This document shows, piece by piece, positions 60,811 to 64,000 of a stretch of DNA of 64,000 bases. The stretch is from Mycolicibacterium cosmeticum (GTDB lineage: Bacteria > Actinomycetota > Actinomycetes > Mycobacteriales > Mycobacteriaceae): NCBI RefSeq assembly GCF_000613185.1, contig NZ_CCBB010000001.1:2976001-3040000 (forward strand). Direction: 5' to 3'. Every line of letters begins with the position of its first letter. Positions within the stretch are counted from its first letter, which is position 1. The notes beneath the pieces were generated by a model. That model made no database searches and was not told the DNA's origin. It saw nothing but the letters and a program-made list of their open reading frames with translations. The translations under genes and the position numbers were made by a program.

Positions 60811-61890
60811 ATGGCTCGGTGGGCACGTGTGCCGGGACGTCAGGCCGACCAGTACGACTGGATCAGCGCCTACCTGTACGACCGCGGTCTGCAGGGGCTG
60901 TGGCGGGTGACGATCTTCATCGCCACCGTGCTGCTGGCGGCTTCGACGGCGTTGATGACCTTCAGCCCCGAAGGGCCCGGCAGTCGGCTGACGACCATCA
61001 TCTGCTTCGTGGCGGCCGGATCGGCGACGGGCGCCGCGGTGCCTTTCCTCTTGCACTGGCCGACGCGGCGACAGTCCATGGTGTTCTCACTGGTCTCGAC
61101 CGCGACGATCGCCGCGGCCGCCCTGTCGTTCACCAACCCGTACGTGGGGTTGATGGGCTGCGCGACGTTCGCGGTGATCGGCGGGTTCGTCGCCTATTTC
61201 CACACCCGGTGGGAGGTGGTCCTCAACGGTGGTGTGGCCGCGATCTGTGCGGCGGTGCTGGCGGGTCGTGTGGTCGCCGACACCGGTGACATCTACTTGG
61301 CGGCCGCTGCCGTCGCGATCGTGGCGGCGCTCAACATCGGCCTGCCGTTCGGCATCGAGTCTCTGGTACGCACTTTGCGCGTCGACCTTCGCAGCTCGGG
61401 CCGTGACCCGCTGACCGGGTTGCACAACCGACGGTCTTTCCACTACTCGGCCTACGAACTGATCATGCGTCACCACGGCACCGGCGCCCATCTGATCATC
61501 ACAATGATCGACCTCGATAACTTCAAGCAACTCAACGACACCCACGGTCACGCCGCCGGCGACGCCGCCCTGATCGGGGTGAGCGCCGCACTGGAGAAGA
61601 CCTGCCGTCGCTCCGCGGTGATCGGCCGGGCCGGGGGAGAGGAGTTCCTCATCGCCGACGTCGTGCGCCAGCCGGCACCGGAGATCCACGCCGAGCAGCT
61701 GCGCCAGGCCATCGCCGACACACCGGCGCCGGTCACCGCAAGTGTCGGTACTGCCAGCGCACCGCTGGACGGCGACGCGGCCGCCCCCAACCTGCAGCTC
61801 ATCGACGACCTGATCCGGGCCGCCGACGACGCCATGTACCAGGCCAAGCGCGCCGGTGGAAACCGCTCTTGTCACAACGGACACCCCTGA
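60811..61890 (+). CDS. Membrane-bound diguanylate cyclase (GGDEF)
   Basis: 359 aa from ATG 60811, with GGGAG about eight bases before. Six hydrophobic helices (about residues 30-180) precede a GGDEF domain: DPLTGLHNRRSF, MIDLDNFKQLNDTHGHAAGD, and the active-site loop RAGGEEF. An RxxD inhibitory site before the loop is absent (RRSA in its place), so there is no product inhibition by that site. It makes c-di-GMP from two GTP. No EAL domain is nearby. Confidence 0.9.
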   Translation: MARWARVPGRQADQYDWISAYLYDRGLQGLWRVTIFIATVLLAASTALMTFSPEGPGSRLTTIICFVAAGSATGAAVPFLLHWPTRRQSMVFSLVSTATIAAAALSFTNPYVGLMGCATFAVIGGFVAYFHTRWEVVLNGGVAAICAAVLAGRVVADTGDIYLAAAAVAIVAALNIGLPFGIESLVRTLRVDLRSSGRDPLTGLHNRRSFHYSAYELIMRHHGTGAHLIITMIDLDNFKQLNDTHGHAAGDAALIGVSAALEKTCRRSAVIGRAGGEEFLIADVVRQPAPEIHAEQLRQAIADTPAPVTASVGTASAPLDGDAAAPNLQLIDDLIRAADDAMYQAKRAGGNRSCHNGHP

Positions 61891-61922
61891 CGACCGGTTC
61901 GACCGACGACGCGCATCGAGCG

Positions 61923-62090
61923 TCAACCAGCATCAGCTGCGTCGGCCACCGCGGCCTCGAATCTCTTGATGGTCTCGTCGACGTCGTCGAGGGTGTGGGC
62001 GGCCGAGACGTACCAGATGCCGCGGTACGCGACCCAGATTCCGTGGTCGTTCCACTCGATGGTGATGAGCCGGGACCGTACCGCGACACG
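61923..62090 (-). pseudogene. C-terminal fragment of a class III aminotransferase
   Basis: The minus-strand frame reads WVAYRGIWYVSAAHTLDDVD and ETIKRFEAAV, resembling the end of glutamate-1-semialdehyde aminotransferase-type proteins. The PLP lysine region is missing; the next frame upstream is the cyanase gene. It is a relic of about 55 codons. Confidence 0.55.
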
Positions 62091-62130
62091 GCGGTTAACC
62101 GGTGGGGGGTGCGAGACTCCCCGTCTTCGA

Positions 62131-62601
62131 TCAGAAGGGCACAGTCGGTAGGTACTTGCCGTCCAGCGTGATGACGGCGCGTTCGCCACCGTCCGGGTCG
62201 GCAACCTTCTTCACGTCGAGCCGGAAGTTGATGGCGGAGATGATCCCGTCGCCGAACTGCTCGTGAACGAGTGCTTTCAGGGTTGTGCCGTAGACCTGCA
62301 GCATCTCGTAGAAGCGATAGATGGTCGGATCGGTGGGCACACCGCCGGGAATGGAGCCGCGGGTGGGGATGGTCTGCAGCAACCGCACCGCGTCCTCGTC
62401 CAGTCCCAGCAGGGCGCCGACGGCCTCTGCTGACGCTTCCGGCAACGCGTGCTGGCCCAGCACGGCCGCGGTGGTGAAGGCTACGGACAGCTCGGCGGCG
62501 TCGGCGATCTGCTGCCAGGACACGTCTTTGCGTGTTTTGGCCTCGACGGCGGCGATGGCCAGCAGCTGACGGGCGGTGGGGTCGAATTGGGCGTGAATCA
62601 T
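62131..62601 (-). CDS. cynS: Cyanate hydratase (cyanase)
   Basis: 156 aa, the usual cyanase length. The N-terminal helical domain ([15 protein letters not shown]) and the C-terminal catalytic segment contain the Arg and Glu of [11 protein letters not shown] and the Ser of [10 protein letters not shown], the three catalytic residues of CynS. It converts cyanate and bicarbonate to ammonia and carbon dioxide. No cynT or cynX gene is nearby. Confidence 0.93.
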   Translation of the reverse strand: MIHAQFDPTARQLLAIAAVEAKTRKDVSWQQIADAAELSVAFTTAAVLGQHALPEASAEAVGALLGLDEDAVRLLQTIPTRGSIPGGVPTDPTIYRFYEMLQVYGTTLKALVHEQFGDGIISAINFRLDVKKVADPDGGERAVITLDGKYLPTVPF

Positions 62602-62757
62602 GGTGCGTTGCTGTCCTTCTCGGGCGTGTGTATGCCTAGTAGATGCGAGGTGGAGGGAAAGGGTGGCTCGACAGTAGGTTCGGTCGACAGCGGCTGGTCG
62701 GCGAGGCGAAGGTCCTCGACGTGGCCGGTGTCGATGTCTGAGATCCAGCCGTGCGAG

Positions 62758-63246
62758 TCACAGGCCGAGTGCGGACAAACTCGGATGATCCACCGGCCGT
62801 GGCGCATTCCGGTCCCAGAAGAACTTGCGCTGTCCTTCCCCGATCGGCACATCGTTGATGCTGGCGTGGCGGTGTGTCATCAGGCCGTTCTCGTCGAACA
62901 GCCAGTTCTCGTTGCCGTAGGCGCGGAACCACTGACCCGCTTCGTCGTGGTACTCGTACGCGAAACGGACCGCAATACGGTCGCCGCTGTGCGCCCACAG
63001 TTCCTTGATGAGGCGGTACTCGTGTTCGCGGTCCCACTTGCCGCTCAGGAACTCGATGATCTGCGCACGGCCTGTCACGAACACGGAGCGGTTGCGCCAG
63101 ACGCTGTCGACCGAATATCCCTGTGCTACGCGCTGCGGATCGCGGCTGTTCCAGGCGTCCTCAGCCAGCCGAACCTTCAGTACGGCCGACTCGTCAGTGA
63201 ACGGCGGAACCGGAGGTTTGACGTCGGTTGCGGATGTGACGGTCAT
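62758..63246 (-). CDS. DUF1348 (NTF2-like) protein
   Basis: 162 aa from ATG 63246, preceded by AGAGGACGACC. The pattern VRLAEDAWNSRDPQRVAQGY, WRNRSVFVTGRAQI, and QWFRAYGNENWLFDENGLM is that of DUF1348, a nuclear-transport-factor-2-like family of unknown function. Divergent from a TetR gene with three operator copies between, so expression is tightly controlled. In other bacteria the family is often next to TetR regulators. Confidence 0.88.
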   Translation of the reverse strand: MTVTSATDVKPPVPPFTDESAVLKVRLAEDAWNSRDPQRVAQGYSVDSVWRNRSVFVTGRAQIIEFLSGKWDREHEYRLIKELWAHSGDRIAVRFAYEYHDEAGQWFRAYGNENWLFDENGLMTHRHASINDVPIGEGQRKFFWDRNAPRPVDHPSLSALGL

Positions 63247-63277
63247 GGTCGTCCTCTTTCTCTCGGAGGGTGGATCC

Positions 63278-63299
63278 ATGTAGACGGAGCTGTCTACAT
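63278..63299. promoter_or_regulatory. TetR operator copy 1
   Basis: ATGTAGAC-GGAGCT-GTCTACAT: 8-base perfect arms, 6-base centre. The closest copy to the DUF1348 gene. Confidence 0.8.
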
Positions 63300-63316
63300 G
63301 GACAGTACGGTAGCGC

Positions 63317-63338
63317 ATGTAGACAGAGCTGTCTACAT
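63317..63338. promoter_or_regulatory. TetR operator copy 2
   Basis: ATGTAGAC-AGAGCT-GTCTACAT, identical arms to copy 1. Its start is 39 bases from copy 1. Confidence 0.8.
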
Positions 63339-63351
63339 CGCGGGGCCAGTC

Positions 63352-63373
63352 ATGTGGACAGAGTTGTCTACAA
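63352..63373. promoter_or_regulatory. TetR operator copy 3
   Basis: ATGTGGAC-AGAGTT-GTCTACAA, a looser copy, 35 bases on from copy 2 and directly in front of the TetR start codon at 63381. It would serve autoregulation. Confidence 0.75.
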
Positions 63374-63380
63374 TGATGGC

Positions 63381-63974
63381 GTGAGCATCGCCCAGACTCT
63401 GGATCCGCAGATCGACGTGCCGGCCCTCCCGGCTCGGGAACGGATACTGGCCACCGCGTACCGGCTCTTCTACCGCGAGGGAATTCGAGCCACGGGCATC
63501 GACAAGGTGATAGCCGAGGCCGGCGTCACCAAGGTGACTTTCTATCGACACTTTCCGAGCAAAGACGCACTGATACTGGCGTTCTTGGACTTGCGACACC
63601 GGCGCTGGATGGACTGGTTTGTCGACGCGCTCGACCGCCACTCTGTTGGCAGTCGTCGGCGGCCCGCGGTCGTATCCGCGGTCGAGGAATGGTTGACGGC
63701 GGACTCGTTCCGTGGATGTGCGTTCATCAACAGCGTCAACGAGATCGGCGCTGAGTTGCCCGAGGTGCACGTCATCACCGCTCGGCACAAGGCAGACATG
63801 GTCGCGGCCATCAAAGCGACACTTCCGCCGGGAGCGAACCGAACCCGAACGGCACAAGCGCTCGGCGTGGCAATAGATGGTGCCATCGTGCATGCGCAGT
63901 ATCAGCGCGACGCCACATCGGCGGTGAAGGCGCTGGCCACGATCGCGTCAGCGCTGCTGGCGGCGAATGACTAG
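63381..63974 (+). CDS. TetR-family regulator of the DUF1348 gene
   Basis: 197 aa from GTG 63381; the frame upstream is the operator region. HTH: RLFYREGIRATGIDKVIAEA, then GVTKVTFYRHFPSKDALI. The C-terminal domain has DSFRGCAFINSVNEIG, common in this TetR subgroup. Three matched operators lie between it and the DUF1348 gene. It likely represses both. Confidence 0.9.
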   Translation: MSIAQTLDPQIDVPALPARERILATAYRLFYREGIRATGIDKVIAEAGVTKVTFYRHFPSKDALILAFLDLRHRRWMDWFVDALDRHSVGSRRRPAVVSAVEEWLTADSFRGCAFINSVNEIGAELPEVHVITARHKADMVAAIKATLPPGANRTRTAQALGVAIDGAIVHAQYQRDATSAVKALATIASALLAAND

Positions 63975-64000
63975 GTAGCGCACCGATAGAATCGGTCCGC

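Noticed and set aside
1..64000. CRISPR arrays, tRNA, rRNA, integrase or transposase genes
   Set aside because: Looked for and not found. No spaced direct repeats of CRISPR type and no tRNA-like cloverleaf or transposase frame were noticed; the only transposase-like feature is the HTH at the start of the TetR protein at 53960.

Overview
The window reads as chromosomal or island DNA of a high-GC, rapidly growing mycobacterium (Mycolicibacterium-like). This rests on protein family resemblance recalled from knowledge, not on a search: an LpqS / CysK2 / MFS block as in M. tuberculosis Rv0847-Rv0849, RipA/RipB-type NlpC/P60 hydrolases, an LdtMt2-type L,D-transpeptidase, CsoR-type copper sensing, a rifampin ADP-ribosyltransferase (Arr), and frequent GTG starts with GGAGG-type ribosome sites. 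No tRNA, rRNA, CRISPR array, transposase or integrase was seen.

Region 1 (1-19.5 kb) combines cell-wall remodelling and copper handling. It holds a partial OmpR-type response regulator, a RipA-like and a RipB-like endopeptidase, an L,D-transpeptidase, a BlaI-like repressor with an M56 (BlaR1-like) metalloprotease, the lpqS-cysK2-MFS operon, an odd response regulator with Cys in place of the phospho-Asp, and a full copper cassette: CopZ, a secreted HxH protein, a CPC-type ATPase, a YHS protein, CsoR, and a CPH-type ATPase. A CTACGTAG-centred palindrome recurs in front of four of these transcription units and looks like the operator of the BlaI-like repressor. Three TACCC...GGGTA boxes look like CsoR sites.

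Region 2 (19.5-30.6 kb) is decayed and mixed. It has truncated remnants (an S8-like tail, an SDR tail, a flavin monooxygenase tail, an alpha/beta-hydrolase head, a methyltransferase tail) around a Spinster-like MFS gene. It then has a ClpX-type zinc-finger/HTH protein, a MerR regulator divergent from a hydrolase-MFS pair, an amidase, a frameshifted arr gene, a possible TIR-like protein and a small secreted protein.

Region 3 (30.6-49.5 kb) encodes an apparently complete route from an aromatic monoamine (tyramine or dopamine type) to central metabolism. An amine permease imports the substrate. A flavin amine oxidase and a TPQ copper amine oxidase deaminate it. An aldehyde dehydrogenase gives the hydroxyphenylacetate and a flavin monooxygenase would make homoprotocatechuate. 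Then come HpaD, HpaE, HpaG (fused to an RraA-like domain), HpaH and HpaI, with a succinate-semialdehyde-type dehydrogenase at the end. TetR (with MoaF) and GntR regulators sit inside.

Region 4 (49.5-64 kb) is an accessory series of small regulator-enzyme units: amidohydrolase, epoxide-hydrolase-like enzyme, aldo/keto reductase, XRE/MmyB regulator, a TetR with two HTHs, NmrA and SDR oxidoreductases, a MerR-SnoaL-SDR unit with two matched MerR operators, an emfourin-like protein, a diguanylate cyclase, cyanase, and a DUF1348 protein divergent from a TetR with three operator copies. Several genes (arr, an SDR, an amidohydrolase) are each broken by a single-base change in a short homopolymer, which could be real decay or assembly error.
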